From contig NC_133168.1 in NCBI RefSeq assembly GCF_040802235.1, positions 31,143,759 through 31,207,758 on the forward strand: a DNA stretch of 64,000 bases, given 5' to 3'. A model generated the notes under the pieces. The model ran no database searches. It was not told the origin of the DNA and saw only the letters and a list, made by a program, of their open reading frames with translations. How positions within the stretch are numbered: position 1 is the stretch's first letter; each line of letters begins with the position of its first letter. This stretch comes from Manis javanica (lineage: Eukaryota; Chordata; Mammalia; Pholidota; Manidae). Made by a program: the position numbers and the translations under genes. Below are positions 1 to 11,378 of the stretch, one piece after another.

Positions 1-1799
1 TGATCATGTGTTTTTTCCTTCTTTTCATTGATGTGGTGGATGATGTTGATAGATTTTTGAATGTTGTACCTTCCTTGTATCCCTGAGATGAATCCCACTT
101 TGTTATGGTGTATGATCCTCTTGATGTATTTTTGAATTCGGCTTGCTAATGTTTTGTTGAGTATTTTTGGATCTATGTTCACCAGGGATATTGGTCTGTA
201 ATTTTCTTTTTTGTGGTATCTTTGCCTGGTATTGATATTAGAGTGATGCTGGCTTCATAGAATGAGTTGGGAGTATTTTCTCCTCTTCTATTTTTTGGAA
301 AACTTTAAGGAGAATGGATATTATTTCTTCTATATATGTCTGATAAAATTCAGTAGTGACTCCATCTGGCCTGGGGGTATCGTTCTTGGGTAGTCTTTTG
401 ATTACCGCTTCAATTTCTGGTAATTGTTCTGTTTAGATTTTCTGTTTCTTCCTTGGTCAGTCTTGGAAGGTTGTATTTTTCTAGGAATTTCTCCATTTCT
501 TCTAGGTTATCCAGTTTGTTAGCATATTGATTTTCATAGTATTCTCTAATAATTCTTTCTATTTCTGTGGTGTCTGTAGTGATTTTTCCTTTCTCATTTC
601 TGATTCTGTTTATGTGTGTAGATTCTCCTTTATTCTTATTAATTCTGGCTGGGGGTTTATGTATTTTGTTTATTTTCTAAAAGAAACAGTTCTTGGTTTC
701 ATTAATTTTTCTATTGTTTATTCTTCTCAATTTTATTTATTTCTTCTCTGATCTTTATTGTTTCCCTCCTTCTACTGACTTTGGGCTTCATTTGCTCTTC
801 TTTTACCAGTTTCAATAATTGTGACTTTATACTATTCATTTGGGATTGTTCTTCCTTCTTTAAATAGGCCTGGATTGCTGTATACTTTCTTCTTAAAACT
901 GCCTTCGCTGCATCCCACAGAAGTTGTGGCATTGTGCTCTTGTTGTCATTTGTCTCCATATATTGCTTGATCTCTGTTTTAATTTGGTCATTGATTCATT
1001 GATTATTTAGGAGCGTGTTGTTAAGCTTCCATGTGTTTGTGAGCCTTTTTGTTTTTTGTACAATTTATTTCTAGTTTTATACCTTCGTGATCCTCTGAGA
1101 AGTTGGCAGGTAGAATTTCAATTTTTTTAATTTACTGAGGTTCTTTTTGTGGCGTAGCATGTGGTCTACTCTGAAAAATTTTCCATGTGCTCTTGAGAAG
1201 AATGTGTATGCTGCTGCTTCTGGGTGGAGAGTTCTGTAGATGTCTGGTAGATCCATCTGTTCTAGTGTGTTGTTAAGTCCCTCTGTGTCCTTATTTATTT
1301 TCTGTCTGGTTGATCTTTCCTTTGGAGTGAGTGGTGTGTTGTAGTCTCTTCAAATGAATGTATTGCATTCTATTTCCTCCTTCAATTCAGTGCATAGATA
1401 TTTATAATGGGTGCATTATATTTGTTGTGTTGGGTGCATAGATATTTATAATGGTTCATCCTCTTTTCCTACTGACTCCTTTATCATTGTGTAATGTCCT
1501 TCTTTATCTCTTGTTACTTTCTTTGTTTTGAAGTCTATTTTGTCTGATTAAATACTGAAAAACCTGCTTTTTTCTCTCTATTGTTTGCATGAATTATCTT
1601 TTTCCATCCCTTCACTTTTAGTCTGTGTATTTCTTTGGGTTTGAGGTGAGTCTATTTTAGGCAGCAGACAGACCGGTCTTGCTTTCTTATCCATTCTATT
1701 ACTCTGTGTCTTTCAATTGGTGTATTCAGTCCTTTTACATTTAGGGTGAATTATTGATAAATATTTTGTACTTATTGCCATTGCAGGCTTTGCATTCAT
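1..1799 (-). pseudogene. LINE-1 A ORF2, 5' half (endonuclease and start of reverse transcriptase), broken
   Basis: ORF2 normally encodes the endonuclease and reverse transcriptase that copy LINE-1 RNA into the genome. The start codon is the complement of 1797-1799. Its context matches the ORF2 starts of copies C and D. The endonuclease lies roughly at 1799-1000. Near 1100 the catalytic aspartate-histidine pair of the C-terminal endonuclease motif is still readable, inside a slightly altered S-E-D-H context. The linker follows at about 960-640, and the fingers of the reverse transcriptase run to position 1. No long open frame survives: the longest in-frame piece is 82 codons (711-959), ending at a TAG just after a one-base loss in an A-run. 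The FADD catalytic box is outside the window. Confidence 0.88.
644..879 (-). repeat. 236-bp ORF2 linker segment, source copy of a duplication
   Basis: This stretch of copy A ORF2 recurs without any gap at 3716-3951 in the same orientation. I found one difference in 236 bases (position 712 against 3784). It lies in the linker between endonuclease and reverse transcriptase. It is the presumed source because it sits in its normal ORF2 context here. Confidence 0.95.
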
Positions 1800-2092
1800 G
1801 GTTACCGAAGATTCAAGGGTATCTTATTTACTATCTAACTGTCTAACTTTAACTTAATTATTATGCTATTATAAACACAGTCTGATGATTCTTTATTTCT
1901 CTCCCTTTTTCTTCCTCCTCCACTTTTTACATGTTATGTGTTTTATTCTGTATTCTTTTGTATTTCCCTTGACTGCTTTTGTGGATAGTTGATTTTATTT
2001 TTTGCCTTTAGTTAGTATTTGGTTGGTCTGCTTTGTTTGGTGTGATTTTATTTTCTCTGGTGACATCTATTTAGCCTTAGGAGTACTTCCAT

Positions 2093-2946
2093 CTAGAGCA
2101 GTTCCTTTAAAATACCCTGTAGAGATTGTTTGTGGGAGGCATATTCCCTCAACTTTTGCTTATATGGTAATTGTTTAATCCCTACTTCAAATTTAAATGC
2201 TAATGTTGCTGGATACAGTATTCTTGGTTCAAGGCCCTTCCATTTCATTGCATTAAATATATCATGCCATTCTCTTCTGGCCTGTAAGGTTTCTGTTGAG
2301 AAGTCTGATGATATCCTGATGGGTTTTCCTTTGTAAGTGATCTTTTTTCTCTCTCTGGCTGCCTTTAATACCCAATCCTTGTCTTTGATCTTAGCCATTT
2401 TAATTATTATATGTCTTGGTGTTTTCCTTCTTGGGTCCCTTGTGTTGGGAGATCTGTGTGCTTCTATGGTCTGAGAGACTATTTCCTTCCCTGGCTTGGG
2501 GAAGTTTTCAGCAATTATTTCTTCAAAGACACTTTCTATCCCTTTTTCTCTCTCTTCTTCTTCTGGCACCCCTATTATGCCAATATTGTTCTGTTTGAAT
2601 TGGTCACACAGTTCTCTTAATATTCTTTTATTCCTAGAGATCCTTTTATCTCTCTCTCCTCCAGCTTCTCTGTGTTCCTTTTCTCTGATTTCTATTCCTT
2701 TAACAGTCTCTTGCACCTCATCCTGTCTGCTCTTAAGTTCCTCTATTTATTGTTTCATTTCTATTATCTCCTTCTGAACTTCATCCCTTAGCTCTCGAAT
2801 ATTTCTCTTCAGCTCTAACAGCATGGTTATGACTTTTATTTTGAAATTTTTTTTTCACGAAGATTGGTTATGTCCATCCTTCCCGGCTCTCTCTCTGGTT
2901 TTGTTTGAGTGATTTTAGACTGAACCAGGTTCTCCTGCCTTTTCAT
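2093..2946 (-). pseudogene. LINE-1 A ORF1 (RNA-binding chaperone), partly open
   Basis: ORF1 protein coats LINE-1 RNA as a trimer. The probable start is the complement of 2944-2946, aligning with the ORF1 starts of copies B and E. The N-terminal coiled-coil part (about 2946-2717) is interrupted by frameshifts and stops. From 2716 to 2093 there is an open stretch of 207 codons. It carries the end of the coiled coil, an RNA-recognition-motif-like segment beginning NIGIIGVPEEEE, and the basic C-terminal domain with RSPNTRDP and LQARREWHDIFNAM. The same domains occur in copies C and E. The stop is at 2093-2095. Confidence 0.88.
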
Positions 2947-3715
2947 GGTGATAGAAGTGATCACCAGCAGGTGGTGTGTGTGTCAAGTAGAAGAATAAAG
3001 TCCCTTTCTGCTTGCTGGTCTCCTTGTCCTTCTCCACTGCCTGTACTGGTTACCCGCACACAGGGAGCCATCTCTGCATTAATTCCCTGAACTGCCATGG
3101 GCAGGGCAGCCATCCGGATGGCCTAAGGCACTCCTGGGTATCACAGGCACACTGGGGTGTGTTTTCCTGTGGGAACGTCACCCCTTTATGCCTACTGGAC
3201 TTTGTGCCAGCTTCTTCTGTCTGTGCTGGGAAGCTGCATGCTGGCAGCAGCCTCTGGGTCTGGCCCAGTTTGCTGCGCTCTGGGAGAAGACTCTATGTGG
3301 TTGCTTGGGCGGGGCTGTGTACTGGCTGGTCTGCAGCAATGGCGGGTAAGCCAGTTTGCTTGCAGTGCTGGTGGGGGGAAATGAATGGCAGAGTCCTTAT
3401 CGCTGTGAGAGGCTTTAGAGCTGTGTTGCCACCCTGGGGGTTAGGGTGCCTGAAGTTCCTTAAGATTCCAAGCCTGCTGGGCTGAGTGTATGGTGCTGAT
3501 TTTGTCCACCTGTTAAACCCTTGTCTCTTTAAGACTTTTAAAGTACCCTCTTTTTCTTTTGTCCCTTGGAAGCTGGCTGTGGGGACCCACTAGCAGTCTC
3601 CGTCTTGGATTTTACTTTTCCATTTCTCTAATATCATGCAATGTGTGTCTGTGCTCCCAGTGCAGATTACTAGGACTGGTTATTTAGCAGTGCTGTGCTT
3701 CCACTCCCTCCCCAC

Positions 3716-3951
3716 TCTGGCTGGGGGTTTATGTATTTTGTTTATTTTCTAAAAGAAACAGTTCTTGGTTTCATTAATTTTTCCATTGTTTATTCTTCTC
3801 AATTTTATTTATTTCTTCTCTGATCTTTATTGTTTCCCTCCTTCTACTGACTTTGGGCTTCATTTGCTCTTCTTTTACCAGTTTCAATAATTGTGACTTT
3901 ATACTATTCATTTGGGATTGTTCTTCCTTCTTTAAATAGGCCTGGATTGCT
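3716..3951 (-). repeat. 236-bp ORF2 segment inserted in the LINE-1 A 5' UTR
   Basis: Near-identical copy of 644-879 placed inside the 5' UTR of the same element. The 5' UTRs of copies B (29145-29780) and E (55967-56608) are alignable on both sides of this point and lack the insert. In E the two flanks, GCAGGAGGAA and GTGGGAGGGAGTGG, are only about ten bases apart. The insert therefore looks specific to this copy or its close relatives. Confidence 0.93.
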
Positions 3952-4181
3952 TTTCCTCCCAGCGGTGAGCTGGGGTGGGGGGTGTGCTCGTCCCACCAGG
4001 TCACAGGTTTGTATCTTACCCTTTTCGTGAGATGCTGAGTTCTTGCAGATGTAGCTGTAGTGTGGCTGTTGTACTGTATCCTCTGGTCTCTCTTTTAGAA
4101 ATATTTGTATTTGCTTTATTTTCAAAAATATATGTGATTTTGGGAGGAGATTTCCACCGCCATACTCATGCAACCATCTTG

Positions 4182-5135
4182 AGTACCTCTCATCTATACT
4201 TTTTTCAACTTTCTTCTTCTTTGCTTTTGTGAGTATATGTGGAAGATAAAGATCTCTAATTAGTTTTTAAAAATTGTCTCTGTGTACCATTTGGAATGTC
4301 TTCATATCCTTCTAAGGATCTACATTCTGAAAATTGCTGTTTTATTTAACTACACCTGATCAAACTGCTCTTAAAAGTACTTTTACAGCCCCCTACCATT
4401 GGTGTTTGAATGTTACTATATCTCCACATGCATGCTAATTCCTTGTATTGTCAGAATTTTTTTTTGTTAATTGGATGGACTGAAATGGTATCGATTACAT
4501 GGTTGTTTCAAAGTACATTTTCATGATTCTTGTGATGTTTAGCATCATTTAATGTATATCATGTTGTGTTTTTGCTGGAAATTATTTTCCCATATAATTT
4601 GTCCACTTTTGGGGGAAGGTTGTTTTGCTTTTTCTTATTAGTTTTTGGTAGTTTTTGATATATCTTAGTCTTCTGTCAGATTTACTTTGTCAAATTAGAA
4701 TTGTACATATCCTTTTCCATTCATTTTTTTAATCATTTTAATTGTTTATAATGTGCTTTACTGCATTGAGATCTCAATTTTTCATAGAAGTTCATCTGTA
4801 TTTCCTTTATAGTTTGTTTTGTTTCTTGTTTAATAATTTTTTTCAGCCCCGAGTTTTTAAAGTATCCCTCTATAATTTCATCTAATAATGTTAAAAGACT
4901 GTTTTTTACATTTTAGTCTTTAATCCATCTGGAAATTGTATTTCATATAGTGTGAGATATGGGTAGTTCTTTCCTATGGATAACTGATTGTCCTGGCACC
5001 ATTTATGGAATATCCCTTTTTCCATTTATGAGTACAGTCATTTCATCACATGTCTAGTGTTTGTATGTGTCTATTTCTGGTTTCTCTACTCTCTTGTTCA
5101 AATATTACATTATATTCCATCTTATTATTGTATAT
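4182..5135 (-). mobile_element. Old LINE-1 (L1M-type) fragment
   Basis: The plus strand reads as the complement of the end of an old LINE-1 ORF2, including text like 'ggcaccatttatggaatatcccttttt' split by many changes. No open frames remain. The family is assigned by general resemblance to mammalian L1M sequences, not by a database match. It abuts the younger copy A on the left and a second old LINE-1 segment on the right. Confidence 0.6.
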
Positions 5136-5139
5136 TCTT

Positions 5140-6425
5140 CTAAAACCTCTTTATTGAGGTATAATTTAAATGCCATAAAATTCGTGTTCAGTTGTACATC
5201 TCAATAATTTTTAAATAAATTCATACAGCTGCATACCATCACCATAGTCCAGTTTGAGACCATTTGCATCATCCTCTAGGGTTCCCTTCTGCCCCTTTGC
5301 AGTCAGTACCCACCCTGTCCCCTGTCCCTGGCAAACAATCATCTGTCTTCTGTCCCTACAGATTTGTCTTTTGTCTTTTGGAGAATTCACATAAACAAAA
5401 TCCTACAATATGTGTTCTTTCATGTCTACTTTCTTTTTCTTAGCATATATAATATCTTTGGAGTTCATCTGTTTTGTAGCATGAATCCAGGTGCACAATT
5501 TTTAATGACAACTTGTATTCTACTACAGAGATATATTACATTTGCTTATCAATTCACCAATTGATTTTAGATTGATTTTAACTTTTGGATATTATGAATA
5601 ATATTGCCATAACATTTACACATGAGTCCTTTTGTGGACACATGTTTTCATTCCCATTGTTTAGATACCTAGGAATTAAATACTGGGTTGTAAGTACGTG
5701 ATTAACTTTAAGAAACTGACAAACTCTTTTTCAAAGTGACAGTACCATTTTATATTCTAATCAATAGTGCATAAAAGAGAGTTCTAGCTGCTCCACATTC
5801 AAATCAAGTTTCGATAGTTGTTTGGAATAAAGCTAATCTAGTGGGTAATTAGTGGTATTTTATTTCATTATGGTTTTAATTTTTATATCCCTAATGACTA
5901 ATGACATTGGGCATCTTTACACATGCCTATTAGTCATTCATATATCTTCTTTGGCGAAATGTCTATTTAAATATTTTGCCCATATCTGAATGGAATTGAT
6001 GCCTTTTTAATACTGAATTATGAATTTGTTAAAACCAGATACATGTTTTACAAATATTTTATCCCAGTCTGTGATTGTCTTCATTTTCTTAATGGTACCT
6101 TTAGAAGAGCCAAAGATTATTTGGTAAAATTCAATTTATCAATTTTTTTCTTTTATGGATTGTGCAGCTGGCATCACATTGAATAAATCTTTACCTGTGT
6201 TGAGGGCACAATGATTTTTCTTATGTTTTCTTGGAGAAATTTTTATTTCAGTTATTACATTTGTGTCTATGATTCATGTTCATTTTGTAATGGTGTGAGG
6301 TAAGAATTTAGGTTAATGTATTTTTTTTGCATACAGATATCTAATTGTTCTACACTATGAGTTGCAATGACTCATCTTCCTATTGAATTGCCTTAGTACC
6401 TTTTCAAAAATCAATTGATCATTAC
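5140..6425 (-). mobile_element. Old LINE-1 (L1M-type) 3' region, first segment
   Basis: It begins with the typical antisense LINE-1 3' end 'cctctttattgaggtataat' and continues into the 3' UTR and ORF2 end of an L1M-like element on the minus strand. The same element appears to resume at about 8000, so 6426-7999 is a later insert. No coding capacity remains. Confidence 0.75.
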
Positions 6426-7230
6426 AGAAAAGCAAGGGGGAAGGCTAGAAGGAGCCATCATTCCTCAGTTAGTGATGGAGATATCACATAGGTATAAACT
6501 CATGTTTGGTTTGATATAGATACTGACGTATCTGCCATCTGTCATTCTGATCTATGCCATTTGCATTATACCATTATAATACATATATATGTATATATAT
6601 ATTTACATATAAATATATAAAACTGTGTAACTACAGATATGTATGTATACGTAAGTTTGAATACACACATATAGTTCTTTGCTCTTTCCTCTGAGAAGGC
6701 ACAGAAGCAATGTCATCCTAGAAGGAACAAGCATGTTAAGCATCCAGATTTTATTATTTTATTTTATTACCATTCTCCAAAGAAAGGAACCAGAACTCCT
6801 TGATGAAATGGCTAATTCTAGGGCTGGGTCAGGGAAAATATGAATGAACCTAGAGATCTTGTAGGGAAAATAGGAAAGTGCTCAAAAGACGAAGTGATGG
6901 GAATATGTCCAGGTGACACAGAAGCCAATTTGAATAGCTCCCAATGGCCACAACTGGGACAATCTGAGCAACAAAATAACATAGTATTGGATTACAATGC
7001 AAAGTATAAGATAAATACTCATGATTCATGATCATTCATAAATGATCAAATAAATAAATACACAAGGAAGAAGAGACACATATCTCATACTAAGAATTAT
7101 AAATAATTTATGTAGATACAGCTCCATTGAGGAACTCTCCACCCCTTAAGTGAGGGCTGCACACAGTGGCTTTCTTCCGAGGAGATGAGATTGGGATGGC
7201 ACAGAAAAGCAACTTTACGCTAGAGATCTG

Positions 7231-7402
7231 ATGAGTACTACCACAGCTAGGTGATGAGTCAAAATCATCAGTGATGGCATGTTGAGAGCATGTACCCTGG
7301 ATGTGAGGAGGACATTTTACTTTTGTGGGCTTTCTCCCCAGAAATGCCTAACCATAATCTAACTGAGAAAAAGTTGATAAAAAACTAATGGTTTTGTAGA
7401 AT
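7231..7402 (+). repeat. Left arm of a large imperfect inverted repeat
   Basis: The reverse complement of 7801-7974 aligns along the full length of this stretch at roughly 90% identity, with a dozen or so substitutions and one 2-bp gap, counted by eye. About 400 bp separate the arms. Single-stranded DNA or RNA from this locus could fold into a long hairpin. Confidence 0.9.
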
Positions 7403-7429
7403 GAGAGACATTCTACAAAATATCTGACC

Positions 7430-7770
7430 TGTGATCCTTAAAACTGGCAGGGTCATAAAAAGGAGAGCCTGACAAACTATGACAGTCTAGAGGAGCCTAA
7501 GGAGACCTAGTAATTGCATGTAAAGTGGTACCTTGCATGGAATTCAGAACAGAAAGGGACATTAGGTGCAAACTGTAGATACAAGTAAAATATAGGTTTT
7601 CAGTTAATAATATTGCATTTATGATGGTTCATTAGTTGCAACAGATACACCATAGTAATGTAAGATGTTAATAATAAAGGGAACATTTGCAGGAATATAC
7701 AGAAACTCCCTGTACTATTTGTAATACTAAACATAATCTAAAACAAAACATTTATTTTTTAAAAGGCTTT
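7430..7770 (+). mobile_element. Fragment of an old interspersed repeat, family not named
   Basis: It contains phrases such as GGGACATTAG and AACTCCCTGTACTATTTG and ends in an A-rich stretch. This matches the general form of a common mammalian repeat tail that I recognise but cannot name with confidence. A related fragment lies at about 62860-63190. It sits exactly between the inverted-repeat arms. Confidence 0.45.
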
Positions 7771-7800
7771 TGAGAAAATTTAATGTAACAAAGTTCTCTT

Positions 7801-7974
7801 ATTCTACAAAACCATTTGGTTTTTATCAAGTTTTTCTCACAGTTAGATTGTGGTTATGCATTTATGGGGAGAAAGCCCACAGAAATAAAATGTCCTCCTA
7901 ACATCCAGGATACATGCTCTCAACATGCCATCACTGAAGATTTTGACTCAGGACCTAGCTATGGTAGTACTCAT
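7801..7974 (-). repeat. Right arm of a large imperfect inverted repeat
   Basis: Reverse-complement partner of 7231-7402. It begins with ATTCTACAAAACCAT, the complement of the left arm's end, and finishes with GTAGTACTCAT, the complement of the left arm's start. Confidence 0.9.
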
Positions 7975-7999
7975 AAATACCTATGCCCACAAGACAAAA

Positions 8000-10398
8000 C
8001 AATTGACCACACACATGAGTTTTTATTCTATTTCTTTCTACTCTGGTATATATGATCTGTATGTCCCCTTATGCAATACCATGCTATTTTAATTACTGTA
8101 GTTTCACAGCCAGTTTTGAAGTTGGATCATGTAAGTCCTCCATCTCTATTCTTTTTTCAAAGCTTTTTGGTATTCTTGGTCTATTTGCTTTGCCATTTAT
8201 TTTTAGATCATTTGTTAATTTTTCAAAAAAGCACAACAAATTTTGATAGAGATCAAATTAAATATATACACCAATGTGGGGAGAATTGATGTCTTAAGAA
8301 TATTGTCTTACAATCTTTGAATTCAGAATGGCTTTCTATTTAGAAATATATTCATTTCTTGAACAATCTTTTACAAGTTTTTGTGTATAGGTCTTTCACT
8401 TCTTTTGTTAAATTTATTCCTTAATATTTCTTCTTGACCTTAGTGTGATTAGAATTGTTTTCTTCATTTCAAATTTTGATTATTTGTTGCTAGTATTAAA
8501 AAATATAATTGATTTTAAAGCTTTGATTGTATCTTGTGACTTTCAAGCTTGTATTAATTCTAGTGTTTTTTTTTTTTGTTGTTTAGTTTTTTTGGAGGTT
8601 TCCTTAAGTTTTCTACACACAGGATCATGCTGTTTGCAATAAAAATTTTTATTTATTTTTTACAAAATATGCTTTTAATTTATATGTATGGCCTGATTGC
8701 ACTGTCTGGAACCTCCAGTACAGTACTGAATAGAAGTAGTGAGAGCAGATATCTTGGTTCTGCTCTTGATCTGAGTGTGAAATCATTTAATTTCATAATT
8801 AAGTATGATGTTAATTGTAGGCTTTTTCTAAGAAACCCTTTCTGAGATTGAGGAAGTTCTATTCCTAGTTTGTTGAAAGATTAAAAAAAATAATTAATGG
8901 ATATTGAAATTTTTTCAAATGTTTTCCTGATTCTCTCGAGATGTAATGTGGTTTTGTCCTTTATTCTATTGATATTGTATATTACATTATTTGGAAACAA
9001 GCAACTTTGTATTCTTTGGGTAAATATCACTTGGACAAGATATGTAATCCTTTTGATATACATTGGCTAGATTTGCTAATATTTTGTTTAGGATTTTTGT
9101 ATCTACATTCATGTAGGATATTGGTTTGTAGTTTCCTTTTCATTTGATGTTTCTAGCTTTGGTATCTGGAGTAATGCTAGCCTCAGGTTTAGTTGGAAAG
9201 TTTCTTCCTTCTCTGAAAGAGTTTGTGTAGGATTGGTATCCTTCATTCTTTGAATATTAGGTAGAATACATAGTGAATGTATCTAGATACGGTGTTTTTC
9301 TTTTTCTTTTTTTGTGGGAAGATTTTTAATTATTAATTTAATTTATGCACTTGTGTAAATCTTACATATTTTTCTATTTCTTCTTCGGTCTATTTTGGTA
9401 ATGAGTATATTTGCTTTAGTTTGTCCATTTCATCTAAACTGGTTCATTTGTTGGCACGAAGTAGATTGCAGTCTTTTCTCGTAACCATTTAAATTTCTGT
9501 AGGGGAATTAGTGATGTCCCTTCTTTCATCCCTGATTTCACTGATTTGTATTTTCTTTTTTTTTTTTGTCATTCTCTGTCAATTTTGTTGACTTTTCAAA
9601 AAACGATTTTCATTTCCATTGATTTTCTCTATTGGTTTTCTGTTTTCTTATTCATTGATATCAGCACACATCTTAATATTTCCTTCTTTCTACTTTATTT
9701 GGGTTTGATTAGCTCTTCTTTTTCCTTGAGGTAGAAGCTTGCATAATTTTTTTAGATCTTTCTTACTTTCTAATGTAAGTGTTCAAAGCACTATATTCCC
9801 CTATAAGCACTGCTTTAGCTGAATTCCCAAATTTTTATGTGCTGTTTTTCTTCTCAGATAATTAAAAGTATTTTCTTATTTTCAACATGGTTTCTTACTT
9901 GAGCTTTGGGCTATTTATAAATGTGATGTTCAATTCCCAAATATTTGGGTCTCTCAAATTTATTTCTGCTGTTAATCTCTAATTTCTTCTGCTCAGAGAA
10001 AATACTTTATATGTTTTCTATTTTAAAAAATTTATTGAAACTTAGTTTATGTCCCAGACTATTGTCTATTCTGGAGAATGTTCTGTTTGTCCTTGAAAAG
10101 AATGTGTATTCTGCTGTTTGGGGATGGAGTGTTCTATGAATGTCAGGTTAAGTTGACTGATAGTGTTCGAACATTCTACATCAGTATTGATTTTCTGCCC
10201 AGTTGTTCTATTAATTGCTGGAAGAGAAGTATTGAAATCTCAACCTCTAATTGCTGAACTATCCATTTCTTCTTTTGTCTGTATATGGTTCATGTACTTT
10301 GAAACTATACTATTAGGTCTGCATATATCTATAACTTCTATTTATATTGCCTTTTGTATCATAAAATGCTTCCTCTCTATCTTTCTAATTTTATAAAC
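8000..10398 (-). mobile_element. Old LINE-1 (L1M-type) ORF2 region, second segment
   Basis: Continuation of the element at 5140-6425. The plus strand is the complement of LINE-1 ORF2 running back through reverse transcriptase (about 8000-9400), linker and endonuclease (to about 10398). Near 8700 the complement of the region just before the RT active site is recognisable. Many stops and indels are present, and short open frames here are chance. Confidence 0.75.
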
Positions 10399-10399
10399 A

Positions 10400-10825
10400 A
10401 CAGTGTGATAAGTATACATCTTTGCACATTTGTCTATGTATCTGCTTAGGATAAATTTCTACAGGAAATATTACAGTTTCCAGGGTGTGATCATTCTGAC
10501 TTTGGAAATATTTTGTCAAATCACCTCCAGTTTATACTTCTTCCATCAAGGCATTTGAGAAGCTATTTCTCCACATTTTCATAAGTTTTGAGCATTATTC
10601 ATTACTTTCATGTTTCCCAGGCTAAAAATTGGCATTGATACTTCCTACTTTTTCTTGCATTTATTTGATCACCAGTGTTATTGCACATGTTTTCTTGTTT
10701 CTATTGAATACTTGTATCTCTGTTTCTGTGTGAATTTCTCCATTTCTATTGACTATTTTTTTCTATTGGTTTTTTTATTAGTAGTCTTTGTCATTTGCCA
10801 TTATCTTTATATAATCTCCATTATA
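10400..10825 (-). mobile_element. Old LINE-1 3'-region fragment, target of the provirus
   Basis: Antisense LINE-1 3'-region text of the kind 'gataaatttctacaggaaat' suggests a second old LINE-1 fragment. The provirus inserted into this segment. The fragment probably continues for less than 100 bp at 18509-18590. Confidence 0.4.
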
Positions 10826-10831
10826 AATCTC
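10826..10831 (+). repeat. Target-site duplication, left copy (AATCTC)
   Basis: The six bases immediately before the 5' LTR are identical to the six bases after the 3' LTR (18503-18508). A 6-bp duplication is usual for betaretrovirus-type integrases and shows that both proviral ends are original. Confidence 0.95.
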
Positions 10832-11210
10832 TGTGGGAATTATATGGAATTATATATAAAGTATGAAAATCATATGTATAAGCACTTTTGCCTTGATGGT
10901 TTGTTTATGGTTCATGATTGTAGTCAAGACAGAAACAGTAGCTAAGACAGAAAGAGTTTCTGTGTTCATTCACTATGAAGATTTGTTCGTTATCCTTCAG
11001 AAAGTGAGAGTTGAACTTAATTAATGATTGTGCATGGAAACCCCAATATTGTTGTTAACAACCATTTTATCAATAAATATGAGAGATGCCTTCTTGGCAC
11101 CACTCTTGTGCTGTCACACCTTGAGTCCCCTGGCTGGTCCTTAAGATCTTCGATGAACAATCACATCTCTTCCCTTATCTGCGGGTCAGAGACAGGGAAG
11201 GGACCCAACA
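10832..11210 (+). repeat. 5' LTR of class II endogenous retrovirus
   Basis: 379-bp long terminal repeat starting TGTGGG and ending CCCAACA, with the standard TG...CA ends. It aligns over its whole length with 18126-18502. I count 12 substitutions, all transitions, and one 2-bp indel near 10857. An AATAAA polyadenylation signal lies at 11072-11077. It would have supplied the promoter. The exact U3/R/U5 borders cannot be fixed by reading. Confidence 0.97.
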
Positions 11211-11212
11211 AG

Positions 11213-11230
11213 TGGCGTCTGAACAGGAAC
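11213..11230 (+). promoter_or_regulatory. Primer-binding site, tRNA-Lys3-like
   Basis: TGGCGTCTGAACAGGAAC starts two bases after the LTR end. It matches the tRNA-Lys3 primer site used by several betaretroviruses and lentiviruses at 15 of 18 positions. The three differences (C to T twice, G to A once) are transitions and fit decay after insertion. Confidence 0.88.
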
Positions 11231-11378
11231 CTGAAAGACGGTCAAAACTAAGGGTGGAGAACCTCCGTTCGGCGGCACTTGCAATTCTAAGGCGGGGAAG
11301 CTCCGAAGATGGTTGATCCGGTAAGATTCCCAGGAAAGCGTACGTAGGGAACAGGATTGAGACATCAGGGTCATTAAA
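11231..11378 (+). promoter_or_regulatory. Proviral leader with candidate major splice donor
   Basis: Untranslated leader between the primer site and the gag start. It would hold the packaging signal. A strong 5' splice-site match, CCG followed by GTAAGA, places a candidate major splice donor at 11320/11321, suitable for making spliced env RNA. A possible acceptor (pyrimidine-rich stretch then ATTACAG) ends at 16167, shortly before env. Splicing itself is inferred. Confidence 0.5.

Larger units (their letters stand above)
1..4181 (-). mobile_element. LINE-1 copy A, 5' part, cut by window edge
   Basis: Non-LTR retrotransposon read on the minus strand. Its 5' end lies near 4181, where the minus strand begins with an 'aagatgg' start like those of the two other LINE-1 5' ends in this window. 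In element order it holds a 5' UTR (about 4181-2947), ORF1 (2946-2093), an inter-ORF spacer and the first half of ORF2 (1799 to below 1). The missing half, with most of the reverse transcriptase and the 3' UTR, lies left of the window. The 5' UTR is about 1.24 kb, against about 0.64 kb in copy E, partly because an ORF2 segment has been inserted into it. Both ORFs are broken, so this copy is dead. Confidence 0.93.
6426..7999. mobile_element. Composite insert inside the old LINE-1, with AT-rich tract and inverted repeat
   Basis: LINE-1 sequence stops near 6425 ('atcaattgatc') and resumes near 8000 ('aacaattgacc'). These two similar edges may be a decayed target-site duplication. The insert contains an AT-rich microsatellite-like tract at about 6575-6625, an imperfect inverted repeat (7231-7402 against 7801-7974), and between the arms a fragment of an interspersed repeat. 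I could not assign the whole insert to a family. Confidence 0.45.

Noticed and set aside
10910..11251. Open frames in the LTRs as a possible superantigen-like accessory gene
   Set aside because: The LTR is only 0.38 kb. The frames are short, run out of the LTR, and have no membrane or signal features. They exist in both LTRs simply because the LTRs are copies.
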